Assembly (NCBI GenBank): GCA_052324925.1
Contig: JBQPRE010000002.1
Reading direction: 5' to 3' (one strand)
Length of the DNA: 64,000 bases
DNA from: Flavimobilis sp052324925
Lineage (GTDB): Bacteria > Actinomycetota > Actinomycetes > Actinomycetales > Cellulomonadaceae
Each line of letters begins with the position of its first letter. The stretch's first letter is position 1. Both the position numbers and the translations under genes were made by a program. Shown piece by piece: positions 27,155-36,004 of this stretch. Below the pieces are notes generated by a model. That model saw nothing but the letters and a program-made list of their open reading frames with translations, did not search any database and had not been told where the DNA came from.

Positions 27155-28436
27155 GGCTCTCACCGCCCACGGGGGCGTCCGGCACGTGGTCGTCCTCACG
27201 CCAGTCCTCGGGAAGCATGTGGTCGAGCACGTCGTCGACCGACACGGCGCCGAGCAGGCGACGGTCCGGGTCGAGCACGGGCAGCGCGAGGAGGTTGTAC
27301 GTCGCGAGCAGACGCGTCACCTGCCCGAGCGGCGCCGACGGCCCCACGTGGTCGACCGCGTCGAGGACGTCGCCGAGCGACTGGTGGGGAGGCTCGCGCA
27401 GCATCCGCTGGAAGTGGACGACACCGAGGAAGCGGCCCGTCGGGGTCTCGAGAGGGGGCCGCACGACGAACACCATCGATGCGAGCGCCGGCGGCAGGTC
27501 GGCCCGGCGGATGTGCGCCATCGCGGCCGCGATCGACGTCTCGGGGGACAGGACGACGGGCTCGGTCGTCATGAGACCGCCCGCCGTGTAGTCGTCGTAC
27601 GCGAGCAGACGCTGGACGTCGCGCGCATCCTCGGGCTCCATGAGACCGAGCAGCTGCGAGACGCGCGCGTCCGGCATCTCGTGGAGGAGGTCGGCGGCGT
27701 CGTCAGGCTGCATCGCCTCGAGGACGTCGGCCGCGCGGCCCGGATCGAGCGCCGACATGATCTCGACCTGGGTGTCCTCGGGGAGCTCCTCGATGACGTC
27801 GGCGAGACGCTCGTCGTCGAGCGCCGCGGCGACCTCGATGCGACGTTCCTGCGAGAGGTCGTGCAGGGCCTCGGCAAGGTCGGCGGGCTTGAGGTCCTCG
27901 TAGGCCGCAAGGAGGAGGGCCGCGCCCTGGTTCTGCTCGGCCGAGGCGAGCGACAGCAGCTGGGTGACGTCGATGACCTCACCCTGACCGCGACGACGGA
28001 TGCCGAGGGTGCTCCGTGAGGCCTGCGTGCGCCGCACGAAAAGACGGTCGACCATCCAGTCGCCGTTGCGCTGCTTCTCGATCGAGATGTCCTCGATCTG
28101 GGCAGTTCCCGAGCCGTCCGCAAGCTCGACGACGCGGTCGAAGAGCTCGCCGACGACGAGCGACTCCATGCGTCGCTGCTCGAAGCGCCGCATGTTGACG
28201 AGGCCGGTCGAGATGACCTGGCCACCATCGATGCTCGTGATGCGCGTCAACGGCAGGAACACGCGGCGCCTGCCGGGCACCTCGACGACGAGGCCGACGG
28301 CGCGCGGCGCACCCTTGGGGCGCATGAGGACGACGACATCGCGGACCCGCCCGACGCGGTCTCCAAGCGGGTCGAAGACTGCGGTCTCGGCGAGCCGGGC
28401 GACAAAGACACGGGTTCCGACGGCGCTCACGGGCAC
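27147..28436 (-). CDS. Soluble MgtE-N/CBS domain protein with PRC-like N terminus, 429 aa
   Basis: Domain order: a PRC-barrel-like region (about 1-140), an MgtE N-terminal superhelix (about 150-280; LKPADLAEALHDLSQERR and LEAMQPDDAADLLHEM) and a CBS pair (about 285-410; GGLMTTEPVVLSPETSIAAAM and LLALPVLDPDRRLLGAVSVDD). In the magnesium channel MgtE these cytosolic domains gate a five-helix membrane domain, which is absent here. It is co-encoded with a DUF1003 membrane protein. Sensing of Mg2+ or nucleotides is plausible from the family but unproven. Confidence 0.9.
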   Translation of the reverse strand: MPVSAVGTRVFVARLAETAVFDPLGDRVGRVRDVVVLMRPKGAPRAVGLVVEVPGRRRVFLPLTRITSIDGGQVISTGLVNMRRFEQRRMESLVVGELFDRVVELADGSGTAQIEDISIEKQRNGDWMVDRLFVRRTQASRSTLGIRRRGQGEVIDVTQLLSLASAEQNQGAALLLAAYEDLKPADLAEALHDLSQERRIEVAAALDDERLADVIEELPEDTQVEIMSALDPGRAADVLEAMQPDDAADLLHEMPDARVSQLLGLMEPEDARDVQRLLAYDDYTAGGLMTTEPVVLSPETSIAAAMAHIRRADLPPALASMVFVVRPPLETPTGRFLGVVHFQRMLREPPHQSLGDVLDAVDHVGPSAPLGQVTRLLATYNLLALPVLDPDRRLLGAVSVDDVLDHMLPEDWREDDHVPDAPVGGESRG

Positions 28437-28500
28437 AGCCTATGCGCGCAGGTCCGCCCGTGGGCGACCGTCCGCGCCCGCGGTGCGGCATGATCGTCGT

Positions 28501-29442
28501 ATGAGCAACCCGATGCTTCCTGCCACTGGGCGCGGACCGGTCCCTACCGTTCCGACGCTGCCCGAAGGGACGCCCGTCGCGTCGTTCCGCACCTACCTCG
28601 AGGCGCAGAAGGCCGTCGACCACCTCTCTGACGAGGCGTTCCCGGTGCGGTCGCTGACGATCGTCGGTGACGACCTGCGGATGGTCGAGCGTGTGACGGG
28701 CCGCCTCACGTACGGCCGGGTCGCGCTGGGTGGGCTGCTTTCGGGCGCCTGGTTCGGTCTGTTCGTCGGCCTGCTGCTCTCGATGTTCTCGGACGACGGC
28801 TCGGGGATCCCGCTCATCGCTGCGATCCTCATGGGCGCGGCGTTCACGGCGATGTTCTCGCTCATCTCCTACGCGCTCTCGCGCGGGAAGCGGGACTTCA
28901 CGTCGCAGAGCCAGATCGTCGCGACGCGGTATACCGTGCTGTGCGAGGTCGAGCACGCGGGGCGTGCGCGGCAGATGCTCGCGGCCGCGAGCATCCGCTC
29001 GACAGCGGGAACACACACGCTCGGGTCGACACCTGACGTCGTCCCCGGCTTTCCGCCGCCGGCCTACACGCCGCCCCCGGCGCCCGCTGCAGCCAACCAG
29101 CCCGCTGGCGGCGACGCACCGGTCGCCGCGGACGGCTCGGCGCTTCCCGTCGCCCGGCCGCGGCCGTCGTCGATCTCGTCGCAGTACGTGACGCCTGACG
29201 GGCGCCCGCGCTACGGCCTGCGTCACGAGGACCTCCAGGCCGACGGCACCCCGAAGCCCGACGCAGCGGCTGCGCAGCCGGCGGAGCCGGCCCCGAACGG
29301 CTCGTCCGCCTCGCCCGACGTTCCTGCGGCACCCGACGTCCCGGCCGCGCCCGACGCCCCCGCGCCCCCCGACGGGGCGGCGCCCCAGTCGCAGGAGCCC
29401 GCTCCGGACCCCTACCGCAGGCCGAATCCGCCGCAGAGGTAG
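28501..29442 (+). CDS. General-stress-protein-17M-like membrane protein, 313 aa
   Basis: An N-terminal domain (about 25-75; VASFRTYLEAQKAVDHLSDE and VRSLTIVGDDLRMVERVTG) resembles the YflT/general stress protein 17M fold. Two membrane helices follow (about 78-97 and 102-122), then AGRARQMLAAASI and a long Pro/Ala/Asp-rich tail with VPAAPD-type hexapeptide repeats. CATGAT lies 6 nt before the ATG, where a -10 element would place a leaderless start. The function is unknown. Confidence 0.82.
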   Translation: MSNPMLPATGRGPVPTVPTLPEGTPVASFRTYLEAQKAVDHLSDEAFPVRSLTIVGDDLRMVERVTGRLTYGRVALGGLLSGAWFGLFVGLLLSMFSDDGSGIPLIAAILMGAAFTAMFSLISYALSRGKRDFTSQSQIVATRYTVLCEVEHAGRARQMLAAASIRSTAGTHTLGSTPDVVPGFPPPAYTPPPAPAAANQPAGGDAPVAADGSALPVARPRPSSISSQYVTPDGRPRYGLRHEDLQADGTPKPDAAAAQPAEPAPNGSSASPDVPAAPDVPAAPDAPAPPDGAAPQSQEPAPDPYRRPNPPQR

Positions 29443-29469
29443 CCCCCGGCGGGCACAGCAACGACGCGG

Positions 29470-29502
29470 GGCTGGTCCCACCACATCGTGGTGAGACCAG
29501 CC
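29470..29502. terminator. Bidirectional terminator, nested hairpin
   Basis: GGCTGGTC / GACCAGCC closes an inner CACCAC / GTGGTG stem with an ATC loop. It lies between the convergent stress-protein-like and aminopeptidase genes. Confidence 0.85.
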
Positions 29503-29523
29503 TCGTCGCCATCTGCGCATCTT

Positions 29524-31068
29524 CTAGCGCAGCGACGCCATCCACGCCTCAACCTCGTCGGCCGTGCGGGGGAGCGCCGCCGTGAGGTTCTCGTTGCCGT
29601 CGACGGTGACAAGGACGTCGTCCTCGATGCGCACGCCGATGCCCCGGAACTCGGCGGGCACGAGCATGTCGTCGGACTTGAAGTAGAGACCCGGCTCGAT
29701 CGTGAAGACCATGCCGGGCACGATCTTGCCGCCCACATACATGTCGCGGCGCGCCTGCGCGCAGTCGTGAACATCGATGCCCAGGTGGTGGCTCGTGCCG
29801 TGGACCATCCAGCGGCGGTGGAACTGCCCCTCGGGAGCAAGCGACACCTCGGCCGTGACACCCTCGGGCAGGAGGCCCCACTCGGCAACCTTGCGCGCGA
29901 TGACCTCCATCGCGGCCGCGTGAACGTCAGAGAAGACGTTGCCCGGAACCGCGGCCTCGAACGCCGCGTCCGCAGCCTCCCGCACGGCCTCGTAGACCTT
30001 GCGCTGGACGTCCGTGAACGTCCCCGAGACGGGAAGAGTGCGCGTCACGTCAGCCGTGTACAGCGAGTCGACCTCGACGCCCGCGTCGACGAGGATGAGC
30101 TCGCCCTCGCGGACCTTGCCATCGTTGCGGATCCAGTGGAGCGTCGTCGCATGGTCGCCCGCGGCGGCGATCGTGTCATAGCCAACGGCGTTGCCCTCGA
30201 TGCGGGCGTTGCCGTCGAACGCCGCCTCGACGACGCGCTCGCCGCGCTCGTGCGCGACGGCGCGTGGCAGGGCACGAACGATCTCTTCGAAGCCCGTGAC
30301 GGACGCGGCCACGGCCGCGCGCATCTGCTCGATCTCCCACGCATCCTTGACGAGACGCAGCTCGGAGGCGGCCTCGGCGAGACGTGCGTCCTCGCCCTGC
30401 TCGACACCGGCCGCAGCGCGCACGGCCTCGACGAGCACCGTGATGTTCTCGTCCGCCTCGGCGACGACGAGCAGCTCGGTGCCCGCGCCGACGTCCTTCG
30501 CGAGCGCATCCTCGAGCGTGTCGAGGTGTCGCGTCTCGATGCCGAGCACCGTGGCGAGGTCCTCGAGCGTCGGGCGCGGGCCGACCCAGAACTCGCCGTA
30601 GCGTGAGCTCGAGAAGAACTCATCGGTGTCGCGGCCCGAGGCGGGACGGAAGTAGAGGACGGAGTCGTGCCCGCCGTCGGCGCGCGGGTGCAGGACGAGG
30701 ACCGCGTCGGGCTCCTGGTCCGTGCCCAGCCCGGTGAGGTGCGCGAACGCGCTGTGAGGGCGGAAGCGGTAGTCGGTGTCGTTCGAGCGCACCTTGAGCG
30801 GGCCCGCGGGAACGACGAGGCGTGCGCCGGGGAACTGCGCGGAGATCGCGTCACGGCGTCGCTGCGCAAAGTCAGCGACCTCGGCGCGGACTGGCCCCGA
30901 GGTGGTGGGGGCTCCCCAGCCAGACATGACGAAGTCGCGAAACGCCGAGGAGTCGGGGCGCTGTGAGCGCTGCTCGCCGCGCGCGGCGAGGCTCTGCTCG
31001 GTGACTGCGGCATCCGGGGTCGTCGTCGGATCCTGCTCGGTGCCGGGGGTAGTGGCGTCGGTGCTCAT
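29524..31068 (-). CDS. pepP: Xaa-Pro aminopeptidase (M24B), 514 aa
   Basis: This dimetal peptidase removes N-terminal residues preceding proline. An N-terminal aminopeptidase P domain (about 60-210; YRFRPHSAFAHLTGLG) precedes the pita-bread domain. Predicted metal ligands are visible in order: Asp in LILVDAGVE and TADVTRTLP, His in HGTSHHLGIDVHD, Glu in FTIEPGLYF and Glu in GVRIEDDVLVT. The ATG at 31068 follows GGGAG on the minus strand. About 50 residues at the N terminus are low complexity. The PHP gene diverges 82 bp upstream. Confidence 0.94.
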   Translation of the reverse strand: MSTDATTPGTEQDPTTTPDAAVTEQSLAARGEQRSQRPDSSAFRDFVMSGWGAPTTSGPVRAEVADFAQRRRDAISAQFPGARLVVPAGPLKVRSNDTDYRFRPHSAFAHLTGLGTDQEPDAVLVLHPRADGGHDSVLYFRPASGRDTDEFFSSSRYGEFWVGPRPTLEDLATVLGIETRHLDTLEDALAKDVGAGTELLVVAEADENITVLVEAVRAAAGVEQGEDARLAEAASELRLVKDAWEIEQMRAAVAASVTGFEEIVRALPRAVAHERGERVVEAAFDGNARIEGNAVGYDTIAAAGDHATTLHWIRNDGKVREGELILVDAGVEVDSLYTADVTRTLPVSGTFTDVQRKVYEAVREAADAAFEAAVPGNVFSDVHAAAMEVIARKVAEWGLLPEGVTAEVSLAPEGQFHRRWMVHGTSHHLGIDVHDCAQARRDMYVGGKIVPGMVFTIEPGLYFKSDDMLVPAEFRGIGVRIEDDVLVTVDGNENLTAALPRTADEVEAWMASLR

Positions 31069-31139
31069 GCTCCCATGGTCCCACCGATGCCCTGCTGGGT
31101 GGTGGGACGGTCGTGGCGGTGTGTCCTCGGGCACGCCCC

Positions 31140-31145
31140 TAGAGT
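31140..31145 (+). promoter_or_regulatory. -10 hexamer TAGAGT, leaderless start for the PHP gene
   Basis: TAGAGT ends 5 nt before the GTG at 31151. Confidence 0.45.
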
Positions 31146-31150
31146 GAGGT

Positions 31151-32026
31151 GTGCTCATCGACCTCCACACCCACTCCCACGTCTCGGACGGCACGGACGC
31201 TCCTGCGGAGCTCGTCGCGGCTGCCGCAGGCCGTGGCCCTGCGTCGGCGCTCGCGGAGGGTGTGCCGCGGCTCGACGTCATGGCCCTCACCGATCACGAC
31301 ACGGTCGGCGGGTGGGCCGAGGCGGCTGAGGCCGCCGCGACCTACGGGGTGGACGTCGTCCTTGGTACGGAAGTCACCTCGCGGGCCGAGGGCGTCTCCG
31401 TCCATCTGCTCAGCTACCTGCACGACCCGCTCGACGCGGGTCTGCTCGCACTCTTCGACGCGGTTCAGGTCTCGCGCGGTGGCCGCGCGCGCGCGATGGT
31501 CGAGCGCCTCGGCGAGGACTTCCCGCTCACGTGGGAGGACGTGGTCGCCCAGATGCAGGAGGGCACGACGATCGGTCGCCCGCACATCGCCGACGCTCTC
31601 GTCGCCGCCGGCGTGCGTCCCTCACGGGACGCGGCCTTTGCTGATCTGCTGCACGTGGACTCGCCCTACTACGTCCGTCACGCGGTGCCCGACGCACCCG
31701 ACGCGGTGCGCGCGATCGTCGCTGCGGGCGGTGTGCCCGTCTTCGCGCACCCCGGTGCCCACGCACGGGGACGGATCGTCTCGGATGCTGTCATCGACGA
31801 GCTCGCGGCGGCTGGCCTGGCAGGCTTAGAGGTCGCCCATCGCGACAACGACGCCGAGCAGCGCGCCCGGCTCGTCCGCCACGCGGCTCGGCTCGGCCTC
31901 TTCACGACGGGCTCGAGCGACTTCCACGGCGCAGGCAAGCCCAACCGCCTCGGGGAGAACCTCACCTCCAGCGAGGTGCTTGCCGAGATCGAGCGCCGTG
32001 GCACGACAAGAATGGTCCGAGCGTGA
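31151..32026 (+). CDS. PHP-domain metal-dependent phosphoesterase, 291 aa
   Basis: The N-terminal motif LIDLHTHSHVSDGT and ALTDHDTVGG give metal-binding His/Asp residues of the polymerase-and-histidinol-phosphatase fold. Further ligands appear as EVTSRAEGVSVHLLSY, FAHPGA and SSDFHG. Related proteins (Rv2714/YciV-like, RNase AM) hydrolyse 3'-phosphonucleotides or short RNA; that activity is an extrapolation. It starts with GTG and overlaps marC by 4 bp. Confidence 0.9.
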   Translation: MLIDLHTHSHVSDGTDAPAELVAAAAGRGPASALAEGVPRLDVMALTDHDTVGGWAEAAEAAATYGVDVVLGTEVTSRAEGVSVHLLSYLHDPLDAGLLALFDAVQVSRGGRARAMVERLGEDFPLTWEDVVAQMQEGTTIGRPHIADALVAAGVRPSRDAAFADLLHVDSPYYVRHAVPDAPDAVRAIVAAGGVPVFAHPGAHARGRIVSDAVIDELAAAGLAGLEVAHRDNDAEQRARLVRHAARLGLFTTGSSDFHGAGKPNRLGENLTSSEVLAEIERRGTTRMVRA

Positions 32027-32643
32027 GCGACATCATGAACCTGCGCCTCCTCACGGAGGTCTTCATCACGCTGTTCGTCATCATGGACCCCCCGGGGATC
32101 GTGCCGATCTTCCTCGGCCTCACGGGCACGATGACCGCGAAGGAACGCCACCGCGCCGCGCGCCAGGCCGTCCTTGTCGCCGCAGGAGTGATCATCGGCT
32201 TCGCCCTCTTCGGCCAGAGCCTGCTCGACTACATGCACATCTCGCTGCCCGCGCTGCAAGCATCGGGCGGCCTGCTGCTCCTGCTCATCGCGCTCGACCT
32301 CCTCACGGGCAAGATGGAGAACCCCGAGGCACCCCACGGCAACGTCAACATCGCCATGGTCCCGCTCGGCACACCGCTTCTTGCGGGTCCGGGCGCGATC
32401 GTCGCAGCGATGCTCTTCGTCCAGCGGGTCGACGGGTCGGCCGCCGACTGGATCGCGGTCGTCGTCGGCTTCGCCGGCGTCGTGCTCTCCATGTGGGTCG
32501 CGATGCGCTTCGCGGGAGTCATCCTGCGGATCCTCGGTGAGTCCGGAACGATCCTCGTCACGCGGATCGCCGGTCTGCTCCTCGCCGCGATCGCGGTGCA
32601 GCTCGTGGCCGACGCGGTCACCGCGTTCGTCAAGGCCGCCTAG
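32023..32643 (+). CDS. MarC family integral membrane protein, 206 aa
   Basis: Six hydrophobic helices fill the whole protein, with the MarC-typical FVIMDPPGIVPIFLGLTG near the N terminus, PLGTPLLAGPGAIVA in the middle and a second-half repeat. The family was named for the mar locus but has no proven role in drug resistance. Its GTG start overlaps the PHP gene. Confidence 0.93.
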   Translation: MSDIMNLRLLTEVFITLFVIMDPPGIVPIFLGLTGTMTAKERHRAARQAVLVAAGVIIGFALFGQSLLDYMHISLPALQASGGLLLLLIALDLLTGKMENPEAPHGNVNIAMVPLGTPLLAGPGAIVAAMLFVQRVDGSAADWIAVVVGFAGVVLSMWVAMRFAGVILRILGESGTILVTRIAGLLLAAIAVQLVADAVTAFVKAA

Positions 32644-32684
32644 CTGTACCCGGACTGACCGCGCGACCCTCGGGTCGACCTGCT

Positions 32685-32744
32685 GGCACGACGAAGCGCC
32701 CGCGTGCACACCATGAGGTGTGCGCGCGGGCGCTTCGTCGTGCC
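32685..32744. terminator. Very long perfect bidirectional terminator hairpin
   Basis: Arms of 20 perfectly paired bases (32685-32704 with 32725-32744) continue through one G-T pair and seven more base pairs to an ATGA loop. It lies between the convergent marC and rhlE-like stops. Confidence 0.9.
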
Positions 32745-32772
32745 TCGCCTGTCTCCGTGAGGAGAGCGCGGC

Positions 32773-34383
32773 TCAGGCCTCCGTCGTTGCGGCGCCACCG
32801 TCCGGGCGCCCGCCACGGGTGCGGCGGCGGCTGCGCGAGCGGCGCGGGCGATCGCCGGACTCGGTGCTGGCGTCGGCCTTCGCGGGAGCGCCGGCAGCCG
32901 GCGCGGACGCGGGCGCCTGCGCCCCGGGCTCGCGTCCACCGTCGCGGCGGACACCCTCGCGGCGTCCGCCGTCGCGTCCGCCGTCACGGTCGCCGCGGCG
33001 ACCGCCGTCGCGCTGGCCCCCGGTGCTCTGGCCCTTGCCGCCGCGCTTGCCCGTCTCGCCGAGGTCTTCGAGAACCTCGCCCGCGAGACCCTCGAGAACC
33101 TGCTTCGAACGCGGCAGACGACCCTTGGTCCCGACGGGGATGAGCAGCTCTTCGTAGAGGTGCGGCGACGACGAGTACGTCTCGACGGGCTCCGGGATTC
33201 CGAGGCCGAGCGCCTTGTCGATGAGCGACCAGCGGGGGACGTCGTCCCAGTCGACGAACGTCACCGCGGTGCCCTTGTTGCCCGCGCGGCCCGTACGGCC
33301 CGTGCGGTGCAGGTACGTCTTCTCGTCCTCGGGGCACTGGTAGTTGATGACGTGCGTGACGTCGTCGACGTCGATTCCGCGAGCCGCGACATCGGTGGCG
33401 ACGAGCACGTCGACCTTGCCGTTGCGGAACGCACGCAGCGCCTGCTCACGCGCGCCCTGGCCGAGGTCGCCGTGGAGCGAGCCCGCCGCGAAGCCGCGCT
33501 CGACGAGGTCGTCGGCCACCTTCGCAGCCGTGCGCTTGGTACGCGCGAAGACGATCGTGCGGCCACGGCCGTCGGACTGGAGGATGCGGGCGAGCACCTC
33601 GACCTTGTCGAGGGCGTGCGCGCGGTAGACGACCTGCTTGATGTCCTTCTTCGTCAGGCCCTCGTCGTCGGGGTCTGCTGCGCGGATGTGCGTCGGGTGC
33701 GACATGTACCGGCGCGCCATCGCGACGACCGCGCCCGGCATGGTCGCCGAGAAGAGCATCGTGTGACGCGTCGCGGGAGTGCGCGACAGGAGGGTCTCGA
33801 CGTCGGGCAGGAAGCCAAGGTCGAGCATCTCGTCGGCCTCGTCGAGGACGACGCACTTGACGTGCGAGAGCACGAGGTGGCCCTGCTTGAGGAGGTCGAT
33901 CATGCGGCCGGGCGTCCCGACGACGACCTCGACGCCGCTTGCGAGCGCGTCGATCTGCGGCTCGTAGGCGCGCCCGCCGTACACCTGGACGACACGCACG
34001 GAACGCTTGCGCGAGGCGGTCGCCAGATCGTTCGCGACCTGGACCGCGAGCTCGCGTGTCGGAAGGACGACAAGAGCCTGCGGCTTGCCGGCGAACGGAA
34101 GGGTGTCGTAGCCCTCTTCGCCGGGGGCGACGACCCGGTGAAGCAGGGGGACGCCGAAGCCGAGGGTCTTGCCTGTTCCGGTCTTGGCCTGGCCGATGAT
34201 GTCGTGGCCCTGCATCGCGACGGGGAGCGTCATCGCCTGGATGGGGAAGGGGCGGACGATTCCCGCCTCGGCGAGAGCCTCGACGATCTGGGGACGAACG
34301 CCGAAGTCACCGAAGGTGACGTTCTCGGCGGACTGGACGCTCGCGGCGATCGCCGCGGGCTCGGTGGGGGACTCGATGGTCAC
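32773..34383 (-). CDS. DEAD-box RNA helicase, RhlE-like, 536 aa
   Basis: This is an ATP-dependent RNA helicase. Motifs in order: Q motif (FGDFGVRP...PFPIQAMTLP), I AKTGTGKT, Ia PTRELAVQ, II DEADEMLD, III SAT, IV IVFARTK, V DVAARGIDV, VI HRTGRTGRAG. A basic, glycine/arginine-rich tail of about 120 residues would bind RNA. The start was placed at GTG 34383 after GAGG; GTG 34422 would add 13 residues. It corresponds to M. tuberculosis Rv3211 (rhlE) by position. The 280-bp spacer to the ferritin-like gene includes about 40-100 bases of its own leader. Confidence 0.94.
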   Translation of the reverse strand: MTIESPTEPAAIAASVQSAENVTFGDFGVRPQIVEALAEAGIVRPFPIQAMTLPVAMQGHDIIGQAKTGTGKTLGFGVPLLHRVVAPGEEGYDTLPFAGKPQALVVLPTRELAVQVANDLATASRKRSVRVVQVYGGRAYEPQIDALASGVEVVVGTPGRMIDLLKQGHLVLSHVKCVVLDEADEMLDLGFLPDVETLLSRTPATRHTMLFSATMPGAVVAMARRYMSHPTHIRAADPDDEGLTKKDIKQVVYRAHALDKVEVLARILQSDGRGRTIVFARTKRTAAKVADDLVERGFAAGSLHGDLGQGAREQALRAFRNGKVDVLVATDVAARGIDVDDVTHVINYQCPEDEKTYLHRTGRTGRAGNKGTAVTFVDWDDVPRWSLIDKALGLGIPEPVETYSSSPHLYEELLIPVGTKGRLPRSKQVLEGLAGEVLEDLGETGKRGGKGQSTGGQRDGGRRGDRDGGRDGGRREGVRRDGGREPGAQAPASAPAAGAPAKADASTESGDRPRRSRSRRRTRGGRPDGGAATTEA

Positions 34384-34690
34384 GGTGCCTCGTTCTATGT
34401 GCGAGGTGCGGACGTCGCTCACCAGGGGGCGCTCCGCGCGGCGCGGAGGCGGGCGGGGCCCGAACTCGCGGCGAGAGGCTCTCGGCGGCCAGCGCGTCCG
34501 CGCCGGATGTGGCCGGAAGCCGATCGCGCAGTTCTGCCGACCGCGCGCCCACGGCGAGCGGGGCGGCGAGGCCGGGAGTCGTCATACGTTTCAAGGTGTC
34601 GAGACGACCGGGCATCCGTTGTACAGGCCCAGAGTATCGGACGGGGTCAAGGACCGGCGGGACGCGACCCACGGGAGGGTGCGCGAGTCC

Positions 34691-34696
34691 TACGAT
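34691..34696 (+). promoter_or_regulatory. -10 hexamer TACGAT, leaderless start for the ferritin-like gene
   Basis: TACGAT ends 6 nt before the ATG at 34703. Confidence 0.5.
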
Positions 34697-34702
34697 GGTG
34701 GG

Positions 34703-35425
34703 ATGCCGAACGCCTCCGGAACGTCCTCTCTCGTGCCCGCGCCTGTCTCCGAGGCCGCCGCGGACGCCGCCGATCTGCTTGCGCTCGTCGCCCAGATGGA
34801 GACGACCGCGTTCCTGCGCTTCGCGGGCGCCGCGGGCGAGGCTCTCGACCCGGAACGGCGCCTGCACCTCGTGCGACTCGCGGCCGAGTCCTACGAGCGG
34901 CAGGAACGTGTGCTCGCGCGCACGGACGAGGTGCTCGGAGGGTCGGACGCCGCCCTCGGGCGGTACATCGCGTTCGACGGTGCCTTCGACGAGTTCAACT
35001 CCCGCACGCAGGCGAGCGGATGGTGGGAAGAACTCGTCAAGGGGTACGTCGGCCACGGCGTCGCCTACGACTTCTGCCGGATCGTCGCGGAGGCGCTCGA
35101 CCCCGCATCGCGCGAGGTTGTCGTCGCTGCGATCGATGGCGAGCTCACGACCGAGGCGGCGATCGTGCTCGTCGACGAGGCCACGGACGAGGACGAGCAG
35201 CTGGCGTCACGCCTCGCGCTCTGGGGCCGGCGGGTCGTGGGTGAGGCGCTGAGCGTCGTCCAGGTGCTCCTCACGGAGCACGAGTCGCTGCAGCGACTCC
35301 TCGTTCGCGCTGCTGAGACGAGGTCCGCGGACGGTGAGGCTCCTGCATCCGTGACGACGTGGCTCTTCGGCCAGCTCACGGCTGAGCACGCGCGCCGGAT
35401 GGGACGCGTCGGCCTCGCTGCCTGA
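34703..35425 (+). CDS. Ferritin-like-fold protein (MiaE-type hydroxylase superfamily), 240 aa
   Basis: The sequence is helical and begins with a QMETTAFLRFAGAAG helix and HLVRLAAESYERQERVL; a later FDEFNSRTQASGWWEELVKGYVGHGVAYDF segment is typical of actinobacterial ferritin-like-fold proteins related to tRNA hydroxylase MiaE. Possible iron ligands are glutamates in the first and third helices, but the full EXXH set is not obvious. It lies between an RhlE-like helicase and DUF3107, the same neighbourhood as in mycobacteria (near Rv3210c). The role is unproven. Confidence 0.8.
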   Translation: MPNASGTSSLVPAPVSEAAADAADLLALVAQMETTAFLRFAGAAGEALDPERRLHLVRLAAESYERQERVLARTDEVLGGSDAALGRYIAFDGAFDEFNSRTQASGWWEELVKGYVGHGVAYDFCRIVAEALDPASREVVVAAIDGELTTEAAIVLVDEATDEDEQLASRLALWGRRVVGEALSVVQVLLTEHESLQRLLVRAAETRSADGEAPASVTTWLFGQLTAEHARRMGRVGLAA

Positions 35426-35523
35426 GCGCGCGAGCCGCGCCGGGGTGCGCCCCCGGCCTCAGTGCGTGACCCGGAGTGGACGCGTCGCCCCGGCCTCAGT
35501 GCGTGGCCGGGGCTTCAGCCGAG

Positions 35524-35565
35524 ACGACGATGCCCTCCCCGCCGTGGCGGGGAGGGCATCGTCGT
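35524..35565. terminator. Perfect 19-bp bidirectional terminator hairpin
   Basis: Arms 35524-35542 and 35547-35565 are exact complements around a CGTG loop, between the convergent ferritin-like and DUF3107 genes. An 18-base direct repeat (35451-35468 and 35488-35505) lies just to the left. Confidence 0.9.
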
Positions 35566-35574
35566 CAACGAGTG

Positions 35575-35799
35575 TCAGAGGCTTCCGAACCCGACGCGAC
35601 GCTGCTCCTCGGCGCCGATCTCGACGTACGCGATCGTCGCGGTCGGGATGAGGACGCGGCGCCCGCGGTGGTCGGTGAGGTCGAGGACGGTGCCCCCGTC
35701 GAGGGCCTTGGCGACGGATGCCGCGATCTCCTCGGCGTTCGCCTCGGTCTCGACGACGATCTCGCGGGTGAGGTTCTGCACGCCGATCGTGATCTCCAC
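35575..35799 (-). CDS. DUF3107 protein, 74 aa
   Basis: This is a small protein beginning VEITIGVQNLTREIVVE and ending GAEEQRRVGFG, the complete DUF3107 pattern (mycobacterial Rv3208A/TB9.4 type). The GTG at 35799 has AAGGAGG five bases upstream, which fixes the start. It lies 205 bp from the divergent adnA-like gene. Its function is unknown. Confidence 0.9.
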   Translation of the reverse strand: MEITIGVQNLTREIVVETEANAEEIAASVAKALDGGTVLDLTDHRGRRVLIPTATIAYVEIGAEEQRRVGFGSL

Positions 35800-36004
35800 G
35801 TCGACCTCCTTGGATTCGGGCGGACCAATCTTCTGTGCCAGCATCCCACCTCCGGAACCCTCCCGCGGGCGTGTTCGCCCAGCGCGCACACGGCCGGGCA
35901 GGCAGGGGCGGCGCGATGTCCGTGGCTCGTGATGGGATGCGTGGCATGAGGATCCGACCGTCGGCCGAGCGTTTGCGTGCGCGCAGCGCACGCGTGGAGC
36001 GCGC

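Noticed and set aside
27147..28436. Full MgtE magnesium channel
   Set aside because: The five-helix membrane domain is missing, so it cannot be a complete channel.
35451..35505. 18-base direct repeat as an attachment site
   Set aside because: No integrase, tRNA or mobile gene nearby; only a short spacer duplication.
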